Shown here one piece after another: positions 1 to 5,013 of a DNA stretch of 5,044 nucleotides. This DNA is from Thiobacillus sp. UBA2186 (GTDB lineage Bacteria; Pseudomonadota; Gammaproteobacteria; Burkholderiales; Thiobacillaceae), in assembly GCA_002327405.1 (NCBI GenBank), contig DCVO01000050.1:28935-33978 (forward strand), in the 5' to 3' direction. The translations under genes were made by a program, and so were the position numbers. Positions within the stretch are counted from its first letter, which is position 1, and every line of letters starts with the position of its first letter. The notes beneath the pieces are model-generated. The model saw nothing but the letters and a program-made list of their open reading frames with translations, ran no database searches and was not told the origin of the DNA.

Positions 1-1077
1 CCGGTCGGCGCCTGGTTCCTGCTGCTCAAGGCCTATGCCACCAATGCCTACGGCGAGAAATACGAGGCCGCGCGCCTGGAAGAGATCAAGGCCCTGGTCG
101 GCAAGTACGCCGAGACCGTGCCCATGCCCACCTGCCTGCGCAACCACGCCATGATCGAGGAGATCAAGGCCGGCCGCGGCCCCATCTACATGCACACCCA
201 GGAAGTGCTCGACAGCCGGGAGAAGGAAGAGATCGGCTGGGAGGATTTCCTCGACATGACGGTGGGCCAGGCCGTGGTCTGGGCCTCGCAGAACATCGAC
301 CCCAGGGAGAAGCCGTCCGAACTCATCACCTCCGAGCCCTACGTCATGGGCTCGCACGCCACCTGTTCCGGCGCCTGGGCCAGCGGCCCGGAGGACGTGG
401 CGCCTTCCGACTACCAGTGGGGCTACAACCGCATGACCACGGTGGAAGGCCTGTTCGGCGCCGGCGACACCATCGGCGGCTCCGCGCACAAGTTCTCGTC
501 CGGTTCCTTTACCGAAGGCCGCATCGCCGGCAAGGCGGCGGTCAAATACGTCACGGAAATGGGAGCCAACCCGCCGCAGTTGGACGAGGCGCAGGTCAGG
601 CAGCTCGAACAGGCCATCTTCAAGCCGCGCGAAAATTACGAAGTCGGTCGCAACGAGATCGTCGCCGGCACCGTGGCGCCGAGCTACATCTCGCCGCTGC
701 AGGGCCTGCAACGGCTGGAAAAACTCATGGACGAATACGTCGGCGGCATCAGCACCTTCTACATGACCAGCGAACCCATGCTCCAACGCGGCCTGGAACT
801 CATGGCCATGCTGAAGGAGGACCTCGCCCACATCGGCGCCGAGGATATGCACCAGTTGCAGCGGGCCTGGGAACTCAGCCACCGCGTCTGGACTTCGGAG
901 GCGGTGCTCCGGCACACCCTGTACCGGCAGGAAACCCGCTGGCCCGGCTACTACTACCGCGGCGATTTCCCCCGCCTTGACGATGCCGGCTGGCACGTGT
1001 TCACCGCGTCGCAGTACGATGCGAAGACGGGCGAATGGCAGATGGACAGGCTGCCGGTGCACCACATCATCGAGTGA
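1..1077 (+). CDS. aprA: Adenylylsulfate (APS) reductase alpha subunit, 3' part only
   Basis: This is the C-terminal 358 residues of the FAD-containing subunit of dissimilatory APS reductase; the reading frame is open from base 1, so the gene starts outside the window. Family members are about 620-660 residues, so a little over half is present. AprA works in the cytoplasm with the iron-sulfur subunit AprB. In sulfur oxidisers it runs from sulfite plus AMP to APS; in sulfate reducers the reverse. Recognisable AprA segments are SHATCSGAWASGPED (codons about 117-131), GYNRMTTVEGLFGAGD ending at base 468, which is the conserved GD element contacting FAD in the fumarate-reductase-like flavoprotein fold, then GSAHKFSSGSFTEGRIAGKA, and the terminal WPGYYYRGDFPRLDD. 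The C-terminal half is the helical domain typical of the family. Codon use is strongly GC3-rich, matching a core chromosomal gene. aprB would be expected upstream. I am sure of the family; direction of catalysis is inferred from the neighbour at 1296-2522. Confidence 0.95.
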   Translation, partial: PVGAWFLLLKAYATNAYGEKYEAARLEEIKALVGKYAETVPMPTCLRNHAMIEEIKAGRGPIYMHTQEVLDSREKEEIGWEDFLDMTVGQAVVWASQNIDPREKPSELITSEPYVMGSHATCSGAWASGPEDVAPSDYQWGYNRMTTVEGLFGAGDTIGGSAHKFSSGSFTEGRIAGKAAVKYVTEMGANPPQLDEAQVRQLEQAIFKPRENYEVGRNEIVAGTVAPSYISPLQGLQRLEKLMDEYVGGISTFYMTSEPMLQRGLELMAMLKEDLAHIGAEDMHQLQRAWELSHRVWTSEAVLRHTLYRQETRWPGYYYRGDFPRLDDAGWHVFTASQYDAKTGEWQMDRLPVHHIIE

Positions 1078-1084
1078 GCGTGGC

Positions 1085-1101
1085 ATCCGGCCAGCCCGGA
1101 T
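1085..1101 (+). terminator. Small hairpin after aprA, possible terminator
   Basis: ATCCGG (1085-1090) pairs with CCGGAT (1096-1101) around a 5-base loop, beginning 8 bases after the aprA stop codon. Position suits transcript end formation, but no run of T follows, so an intrinsic terminator is not proven. A second perfect palindrome, TTCCCGGGAA, lies at 1103-1112. Confidence 0.3.
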
Positions 1102-1121
1102 ATTCCCGGGAACCCCCCCAA

Positions 1122-1176
1122 GCCGTCATCGCGAGCGAAGCGCGGCGATCCAGTCAACAAGGCCCAGCAAAAACCC
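1122..1176 (+). repeat. Interspersed repeat, direct copy 1 (degenerate)
   Basis: This stretch aligns with copy 2 at 1218-1277 through the head GCCGTCAT(C/T)GCGAG, the AGCGAAGCG-like middle, and a shared tail with AATCCAG/GATCCAG followed by TCAACAAGGCCCAGCAAAA. It is about five bases shorter than copy 2, having lost bases around GGAGCGAAGCGACG. It resembles, from memory, the GTCATTGCGAGGAGCGAAGC family of intergenic repeats seen in many proteobacterial genomes. Confidence 0.8.
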
Positions 1177-1212
1177 TGGACTGCCACGTCGGCCCCGCCT
1201 TCTCGCAGTGAC
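1175..1212 (-). repeat. Interspersed repeat, inverted copy between the two direct copies
   Basis: Read on the minus strand this begins GTCACTGCGAGAAGG and ends CGACGTGGCAGTCCAG, an imperfect match to the head of copy 2 (GTCATTGCGAGGAGC ... CGACGCGGCAATCCAG). Copy 1 and this inverted copy can therefore fold into one long stem around the TCAACAAGGCCCAGC spacer, a structure that could also act as a bidirectional transcript end between the convergent genes aprA and the gene at 1296-2522. Confidence 0.65.
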
Positions 1213-1217
1213 ATTAC

Positions 1218-1277
1218 GCCGTCATTGCGAGGAGCGAAGCGACGCGGCAATCCAGTCAACAAGGCCCAGCAAAACCC
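1218..1277 (+). repeat. Interspersed repeat, direct copy 2 (best preserved)
   Basis: This copy carries the full GTCATTGCGAGGAGCGAAGC head at 1221-1240, then GACGCGGCAATCCAG and the tail TCAACAAGGCCCAGCAAAA shared with copy 1. The identical tail beyond the palindromic head shows that a unit of about 55-60 bases was duplicated, not just the palindrome. It ends 18 bases before the stop codon of the convergent gene. The short stretch CTTCGCAGTC after it may be a worn remnant of another inverted head. Confidence 0.8.
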
Positions 1278-1295
1278 ATCGACTTCGCAGTCAGG

Positions 1296-2522
1296 CTAAG
1301 CCGCCTCGCGCTGCGCCTCCTCATGCTGCGCCAGCGCACAGCGGTTGCGCCCGAGTTCCAGTTCGCTGGCCTTCACCTCGTCCACCTGCATGAGCCCGGT
1401 GTTGACCCGGCGGATGTCGTCGTAGCTCGGCGGATGCGGCTGCAGGTTGGCCAGTACATACGAGACGAACGCCGGCACGCCCCGGTCCAGCATGCGCAAG
1501 CCTTCATGCTGCCTGCGCAGCGCGCCCAAGGCGGCGCGGTAGCAGCCTTGCGCGTCGGCCTCCTGCATGTGGCCGAAGTGGGCTGGCAGCACCACGGTGC
1601 CGTCGGGTAGTCTCAGCAGGCTTTGCAGCGAATGGTAGAGCAGGGGCGCCCAGGTCTCGGCATGTCCGCCCAGGTCGGGGCGGCCGATGGAGTGGATGAA
1701 CAGGGTGTCGCCGGTCAGCACGTGACGCTCGTCCGCCACCAGGTTGATCATGCCCAGGGTGTGGCCGGGCAGATGCAGCGTGCGCACGCTCGCCTCGCCC
1801 AGCTTGAAACTCATGTTGCCCTGCAGGTAGCGGAAGGCAAACGTCGCCGGCAGCAGGTCGTCGGGATGGATGCTGTCGTAGGGATGCAGCCAGTAATCCA
1901 CCCCCGCCGCCTTCGCCAGCGCCACGCCGCCGCTGATGTGGTCGGCCTGCAGATGGGTGTCAAGCACGTGGGCGATGCGCCAGCCGCGTTCGGCGGCAAT
2001 GCGCGTGTAGAGGTCGAAGTGGCGCGCGGCATCGACCACCATGGCCTCGTTGCCGCCGGCCAGCATGTAGCTCAGGCAGCCCTTGGCCGGGCGGCTGATC
2101 TGCAGGATGGTAAGGCGCGGGCTCTCTTCCACCACCCGCATTTCGTAATGGTCGCCCCAGGCCGCCATGCCGCCCTCCAGGTTGACGGCATCGAAGCCCA
2201 GCCGCCGCAGCCCCTCAGCCACGTGGGTCGACGTGTTGCCCTCGGCACACACCGCCAGGATCGTCCCGCTTTTTGGCAGCTTGCCCTTCAGTTGTTCCGG
2301 TGCCGCGCGCGCAACCGCCGCGGCGATTTCCTCGTCCTCCGACTCCAGCTCCAGCAAGTCGAAATAAGGCAGGTTCACGGTCGGGATCGGGCGCTTGCCC
2401 TCGATCCGCCAGACATCGAATTCATCCCGGTTGCGTACGTCCAGGATGGCGAAGCGCTCGCCCTCATCCAGCTTGTGGTGCAGTTCGGACGGGCTCCAGA
2501 CAGGCATCTTGTGCGTAGTCAT
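1296..2522 (-). CDS. Rhodanese / metallo-beta-lactamase fusion, persulfide dioxygenase type
   Basis: This 408-residue cytoplasmic protein joins an N-terminal rhodanese domain (about 8-128) to a metallo-beta-lactamase-fold domain (about 137-345) and a conserved C-terminal tail (about 350-398). The rhodanese part has ILDVRNRDEF (26-35), the sulfur-carrying cysteine C92 in the loop CAEGNTS, and NLEGGMAAW. The second domain has DTHLQADHISGG (188-199), PGHT with H254, TGDTLF with D272, the GRPDL element (280-284) typical of the ETHE1/persulfide dioxygenase group, and PAHFGH (313-318). In ETHE1 the single iron is held by equivalents of H190, H254 and D272, all present; the second histidine of the usual HxHxDH is glutamine here (Q192). 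Inferred role: transfer of sulfane sulfur and oxidation of low-molecular-weight persulfide to sulfite, which would supply AprA. The domain order is the reverse of the dioxygenase-rhodanese PRF proteins. The start is supported by a strong GGAGGTG site. A general hydrolase function cannot be excluded. Confidence 0.9.
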   Translation of the reverse strand: MTTHKMPVWSPSELHHKLDEGERFAILDVRNRDEFDVWRIEGKRPIPTVNLPYFDLLELESEDEEIAAAVARAAPEQLKGKLPKSGTILAVCAEGNTSTHVAEGLRRLGFDAVNLEGGMAAWGDHYEMRVVEESPRLTILQISRPAKGCLSYMLAGGNEAMVVDAARHFDLYTRIAAERGWRIAHVLDTHLQADHISGGVALAKAAGVDYWLHPYDSIHPDDLLPATFAFRYLQGNMSFKLGEASVRTLHLPGHTLGMINLVADERHVLTGDTLFIHSIGRPDLGGHAETWAPLLYHSLQSLLRLPDGTVVLPAHFGHMQEADAQGCYRAALGALRRQHEGLRMLDRGVPAFVSYVLANLQPHPPSYDDIRRVNTGLMQVDEVKASELELGRNRCALAQHEEAQREAA

Positions 2523-2526
2523 GATT

Positions 2527-2533
2527 CACCTCC
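2527..2533 (-). promoter_or_regulatory. Strong ribosome binding site of the rhodanese fusion gene
   Basis: On the minus strand GGAGGTG stands six bases after its GGAGG core from the ATG at 2522, fixing the start codon. Nearly all of it (2528-2533) is also part of the proximal arm of the inverted repeat 2528-2591, so its access may be controlled. Confidence 0.8.
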
Positions 2534-2591
2534 GCATTCAATGAGACTTGTTCTGATAATAGACACCAACTCATCTGAATGGTGCGGAGGT
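2528..2591. promoter_or_regulatory. Long imperfect inverted repeat before the persulfide gene
   Basis: The left arm ACCTCCGCATTCAATGAG (2528-2545) is matched by the reverse complement of the right arm (2570-2591), which reads ACCTCCGCA, then CCA inserted, TTCA, then G inserted, ATGAG. All 18 bases of the left arm are thus mirrored, with two small bulges, around a 24-base spacer. In a minus-strand transcript starting beyond 2591 the arms would pair and bury the GGAGGTG site. Alternatively, if the -10-like TATTAT in the spacer (2556-2561, minus strand) is the promoter, the arms would flank it as operator half-sites; no good -35 lies at 16-17 bases from it. The repeat is plainly visible; its function is inferred. 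Confidence 0.6.
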
Positions 2592-2646
2592 TTTAACTCC
2601 CGTTTGATTCACAGTATTTGCAACTGGGCGCCAGACAGCGCCATTG

Positions 2647-2673
2647 TTGACGCGAAAATTGTGGGTGTAAAAT
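2647..2673 (+). promoter_or_regulatory. Possible promoter of the antitoxin-like gene
   Basis: TTGACG (2647-2652) and TAAAAT (2668-2673) are near-consensus -35 and -10 hexamers, but the 15-base spacing is short. A small inverted repeat, GGCGC with six bases then GCGCC (2627-2642), sits directly upstream and might be an operator. The start codon at 2705 follows at a sensible distance, with AAAGG at 2693-2697 as a moderate ribosome binding site. Confidence 0.35.
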
Positions 2674-2704
2674 CTCAGCAGCCCTCATCCTGAAAGGCCA
2701 AATC

Positions 2705-2890
2705 ATGCAAACAGCCAAGGAAATCGCCCGGGAATTGATTGATCGTCTGCCCGACACGGCCAGCTTCGACGACCTGATGTACGAACTTTATGTGCGGCAG
2801 AAAATTGAAGCGGGATTGAAAGCCGCGGAAGAAGGTCGCACCGTCCCGCACGAAGAAGCGAAAAAACGTTTGCTTGGCGATGCGGATTGA
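2705..2890 (+). CDS. Small antitoxin-like protein without adjacent toxin
   Basis: A 61-residue protein resembling the short antitoxins encoded before RelE/ParE-type toxins. I recognise the overall pattern (two-helix N-terminus with ELIDRLPD at 10-17, MYELYVRQKIEAGLKAAEEG at 25-44, then a charged tail with VPHEEAKKRL at 47-56) from such genes, but cannot assign a named family with certainty. The N-terminal part would be the dimer or DNA-contact region and the acidic, helical tail the toxin-binding part, by analogy. ATG at 2705 is preceded by AAAGG seven bases away. No toxin frame follows: only 92 bases separate its stop from the convergent antitoxin gene at 2983. It is therefore either an orphan that lost its partner, or it acts alone as a regulator. 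Its own promoter candidate lies at 2647-2673. The coding call is favoured by a start with a usable binding site and family-like sequence. Confidence 0.75.
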   Translation: MQTAKEIARELIDRLPDTASFDDLMYELYVRQKIEAGLKAAEEGRTVPHEEAKKRLLGDAD

Positions 2891-2893
2891 GTC

Positions 2894-2921
2894 AAAGGGG
2901 TCAAGTTGAACCGCCCCCTTT
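2894..2921. terminator. Hairpin between convergent genes, possible terminator or REP-like element
   Basis: AAAGGGG (2894-2900) pairs perfectly with CCCCTTT (2915-2921) around a 14-base loop, three bases after the stop codon of the antitoxin-like gene. It could end transcripts from both directions, as the downstream genes converge here. There is only a TTT inside the stem and no extended T run, so an intrinsic terminator is uncertain. The AAAGGGGTCAAG start recalls small mobile palindromes common near toxin-antitoxin genes. Confidence 0.45.
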
Positions 2922-2982
2922 AGCCGGCTTCAAAAATTCCGCATGCAGGAAATCGCCAAGGATTAAAGATGGGGCTGTCAGC

Positions 2983-3267
2983 CTAAGCCGCCAGCGCCCG
3001 CATGACCGCCTTGGGTTCCCGGTCGATCAGATTCAACAGCACCAGTGCCGCGCCTTGCGGCTTTCTGTCGCCGCGTTCCCAATGGCGCAGGGTGGCGACC
3101 GAGAATCCGAAACGGGCGGCGAATTGTTCCTGGGTTAGCCCCAGCCGTTTCCGCAACTCGGCCACGTTGACCTCATAGGGTTGGTATTCCTTGACCCCCG
3201 CCTGTTTGCCCTTGGCGTGGCCCACCGCTTCGGTCAGACCCTGTTTGATGCTTTGGAATGCGCTCAT
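2983..3267 (-). CDS. higA: HigA/NadS-type HTH antitoxin
   Basis: A 94-residue Xre-type DNA-binding antitoxin, second gene of a toxin-first module. The helix-turn-helix is LTQEQFAARFGFSVATLRHW (44-63), followed by ERGDRKPQGAALVLLNLID, the usual form in HigA2/NadS-like proteins; the N-terminal 30 residues (FQSIKQGLTEAVGHAKG) would be the toxin-contacting region. In known HigB2-HigA2 systems the antitoxin neutralises the toxin and, alone or with it, represses the operon. A longer reading from 3288 (101 residues) is possible, but ATG at 3267 is preferred because AGGTGA lies five bases upstream. That gives a five-base gap to the toxin stop codon, so translation is likely coupled. The palindrome at 3620-3634 is the natural operator. 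Family assignment is secure; the gene symbol denotes the family, not a proven orthologue. Confidence 0.88.
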   Translation of the reverse strand: MSAFQSIKQGLTEAVGHAKGKQAGVKEYQPYEVNVAELRKRLGLTQEQFAARFGFSVATLRHWERGDRKPQGAALVLLNLIDREPKAVMRALAA

Positions 3268-3272
3268 TTGAT

Positions 3273-3278
3273 TCACCT
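3273..3278 (-). promoter_or_regulatory. Ribosome binding site of the antitoxin, overlapping the toxin stop codon
   Basis: AGGTGA on the minus strand contains the TGA stop of the toxin gene (3275-3273) and stands five bases before ATG at 3267. This decides the antitoxin start and suggests that ribosomes finishing the toxin re-initiate on the antitoxin. Confidence 0.65.
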
Positions 3279-3617
3279 GTCCAGCCATGCCGCAACCAGC
3301 ATATCCACCAGCCCGGCCAGTTCATTACGTTCTGCCTTGGTGAGGTTGGCCCGCTCGTTCTTGGCGAACACGGTCAAGAGGTACAGCGGCATCAGATCGG
3401 AATGAACATAATAGATCACCCTGACCCCACCGCTTTTGCCCCGGCCTTGTCGACCCCAGCGCAGCTTCCTCACCCCGCCCGTGCCTTCCATGATGTCGCC
3501 CGCCTTGGGATGGGCAGCCAGATAGTCCACAATCTCGCGGCGTTCCGCTTCGGTCAGAAGCTTCTCGGCGCGGCGGATATATTCCGGCACTTCGGCGATG
3601 GTCAGCATCGTTTTCAT
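3273..3617 (-). CDS. higB: RelE/HigB2-family toxin
   Basis: A 114-residue toxin of the RelE superfamily, first gene of the module. By family it is a ribosome-dependent mRNA endonuclease that stalls translation in the cytoplasm when not bound by the antitoxin. The conserved core is visible: DYLAAHPKAGDIMEGTGGVR (31-50), KLRWGRQGRGKSGGVRVIYY (51-70) with many basic residues (K51, R53, R56, R59, K61, R66) suited to RNA contact, and YLLTVFAKNERANLTKAE (79-96). This order, including the GTGGVRK and GGVRVIYY strands, matches the HigB2 branch rather than classic RelE or ParE. Length is normal, with no visible break. ATG at 3617 has only a poor upstream site (GGA in TTGGATTAGA); ATG at 3608 would remove three residues. 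The preceding palindrome at 3620-3634 overlaps that leader, so repressor binding there would block expression. Confidence 0.88.
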   Translation of the reverse strand: MKTMLTIAEVPEYIRRAEKLLTEAERREIVDYLAAHPKAGDIMEGTGGVRKLRWGRQGRGKSGGVRVIYYVHSDLMPLYLLTVFAKNERANLTKAERNELAGLVDMLVAAWLDR

Positions 3618-3619
3618 TC

Positions 3620-3634
3620 TAATCCAATGGATTA
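3620..3634. promoter_or_regulatory. Perfect palindrome, probable operator of the toxin-antitoxin operon
   Basis: TAATCCA-A-TGGATTA is a perfect 7+7 palindrome with one central base, two bases upstream of the toxin ATG at 3617. HTH antitoxins of this family repress their own operon through such sites. On the minus strand a -10-like CATAAT (3636-3631) overlaps the palindrome, and a second one, TAGAAT (3621-3616), stands 16 bases after TTGCAT; neither promoter is certain. The palindrome itself is seen directly. Confidence 0.6.
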
Positions 3635-3725
3635 TGAATGCAAGGGGCGCGCAGCGCCGTGGCGAATCACTGAATCAAACGGGGGGCATTCGCTGGCCGC
3701 ATGGAATAGGCCAAAAGTTGTATTC

Positions 3726-3753
3726 TTGCGGTTGGATTTTTCGTGCCTTAATT
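3726..3753 (+). promoter_or_regulatory. Weak promoter candidate for the HEPN-like gene
   Basis: TTGCGG (3726-3731) and TTAATT (3748-3753), 16 bases apart, form a poor sigma-70-like pair at the place where base composition turns AT-rich. AT-rich DNA yields such pairs by chance. The rest of 3635-3809 shows only small hairpins (GGCGC-GCA-GCGCC at 3646-3658) and no gene. Confidence 0.2.
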
Positions 3754-3809
3754 AGCATGCGGAAAAATAAATCGAACCTGAGCTAACCCTAGTTTCGCGT
3801 ACAGATAAA

Positions 3810-4982
3810 TTGAAACCATCAACATTGCATTCATTAATCACAGCAAAGGCTCTATTTAATGAAGCAAAACCTCTAATCGTCTCGGGGAATGCACATACCT
3901 GCTCGGCTGGTCTTGTTTTGTTACAAGATGCTTTGGAACTAATTGTTTTGGCTTTGCTTGGTGAACTTGGCGTCGACGAAAAGAAAAGTCTCGAGTCAAA
4001 AAGCTTCGATGAACTGATTGGTGAAGTTAAGAACAAAGGTATAAAAACACCTAAATCAGGGACTATTAAGGCGCTAAATAAACAGCGTGTTATTACTAAG
4101 CACTATGGGCAGTTGGCAGAGCCAGCAACTGTAAGGAATTACTACGAAAGTGCAGTCGTTTTTATTGATTCCGTGATGGTGCAAGTCATAGGCAAAGGAT
4201 TAAACGAAGTCTTGCTGACAGATTTGCTTCCAGATTGCGAAGCAAAGTCTTATGTTGCACAAGCGCTTACATATAGAGATGAAGGAAAGTTTCTTGAAAG
4301 CCTGATTGAAATAAGGAAAGCATTCTTTGTCGAGTACGAACATGAATATGTAATTTATGGATGGAGGGACACGGATGCAAACGATAATGCTTTGGGGTTA
4401 TTGTCATTTGGTAGGGGTGGATTAAAGGCCCCATATTGGACAAAAAACAAACAATGGATAACTAAAAACGTATACAAACCCACGGACTATATTCAGGTTG
4501 ACCATGAGAGATTACGTCTTGACGCTATGGAATGGGGAGCCAGCACTGCCCAACTTGAAAATCTCCGTAGATTAACCCCGGAGGTTTTTCGTGCGGAAAA
4601 GGATTCTGGATGGTGTATTGAATACCAATTGCGCTTTCCTCCCAATGAAGCAACATTATCAAACTGCAATGAGTGCCTTGATTCAGTGATATCCATTCTT
4701 CTTAAAAAGAAGGAATATGAGAAAACTCGTCGCTGGCCAGGACATGAGCAACCATATGAAGCACCAGATATCTACATTGGGCACCAAGTATATAAAGCGG
4801 CCAGCACCACATCAGACGTTATTCATATAGTCCAAGAAGGTTATCTGTACACGATGCAAAGCATTGTGTCGGGCTTTAAACCGGATGAGACCTACTACTA
4901 TGTCACTGGAAATGAGCCACCAGACGAAGAAAACAAATATGGCAAGAACTTTTTCTTTGGATATCTGCTTAAGGTCGAGTAA
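3810..4982 (+). CDS. HEPN-like protein of unknown function, possible defence ribonuclease
   Basis: A 390-residue, probably cytoplasmic protein with no signal peptide or clear membrane segment. The N-terminal 140 residues are helical: LHSLITAKALFNEAKPLI (6-23), CSAGLVLLQDALELIVLALL (31-50), and KALNKQRVITKHYG (87-100). R93 and H98 form an Rx4H motif, the catalytic signature of HEPN-domain RNases, at the place in a helical bundle where it is expected. Residues 146-180 (AQALTYRDEGKFLESLIEIR, then KAFFVEYEHEY) look like a second helical unit; 205-245 contains conserved-looking APYWTKNKQW and DYIQVDHERLRLDAMEWG. The C-terminal third (300-390) is unrecognised. Codon use and about 40% GC differ sharply from the left half, indicating transfer. 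The start is uncertain: TTG at 3810 has no ribosome binding site, the frame is open back to a TAA at 3768, and the next in-frame ATG lies about 120 residues in, after the Rx4H motif. The HEPN call is inference from one motif and helix pattern. Confidence 0.8.
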   Translation: MKPSTLHSLITAKALFNEAKPLIVSGNAHTCSAGLVLLQDALELIVLALLGELGVDEKKSLESKSFDELIGEVKNKGIKTPKSGTIKALNKQRVITKHYGQLAEPATVRNYYESAVVFIDSVMVQVIGKGLNEVLLTDLLPDCEAKSYVAQALTYRDEGKFLESLIEIRKAFFVEYEHEYVIYGWRDTDANDNALGLLSFGRGGLKAPYWTKNKQWITKNVYKPTDYIQVDHERLRLDAMEWGASTAQLENLRRLTPEVFRAEKDSGWCIEYQLRFPPNEATLSNCNECLDSVISILLKKKEYEKTRRWPGHEQPYEAPDIYIGHQVYKAASTTSDVIHIVQEGYLYTMQSIVSGFKPDETYYYVTGNEPPDEENKYGKNFFFGYLLKVE

Positions 4983-5013
4983 GGAAAAATTAATGAGTCT
5001 AAGTTCGAGTTAA

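Noticed and set aside
417..980. 187-codon plus-strand frame inside aprA
   Set aside because: Arginine- and histidine-rich product in another frame of a conserved gene; no independent start signal.
1122..1277. CRISPR array
   Set aside because: Only two direct copies, with an inverted copy between them and no regular spacers.
954..1393. Open frames on both strands across the repeat cluster
   Set aside because: They consist largely of translated repeat (RHCEERSDAAIQS and similar) plus antisense of neighbouring genes, and have no family resemblance.
1623..2693. Long plus-strand open frame of 356 codons opposite the rhodanese fusion gene
   Set aside because: It is antisense to a gene with clear domains; its product is rich in Q, H, V and A without motifs, typical of a GC-rich shadow frame. 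Its tail runs into the control region.
2973..2983. GGCTG-T-CAGCC palindrome at the end of the antitoxin gene as terminator
   Set aside because: The one-base centre leaves only a short real stem and no T run follows on the minus strand.
2887..3138. 83-codon plus-strand frame that could have been a toxin after the orphan antitoxin
   Set aside because: It overlaps the antitoxin stop, but its product has no RelE/ParE strands and most of it is antisense to the HTH gene.
3752..4036. 94-codon minus-strand frame opposite the start of the HEPN-like gene
   Set aside because: Serine- and phenylalanine-rich product typical of antisense reading; the plus-strand frame is far longer and has coherent helical structure.
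4993..5013. Six-codon frame (MSLSSS) after AAGGA at 4981-4985
   Set aside because: The spacing to the ATG is reasonable, but six codons in AT-rich DNA near the window end carry no evidence of function.
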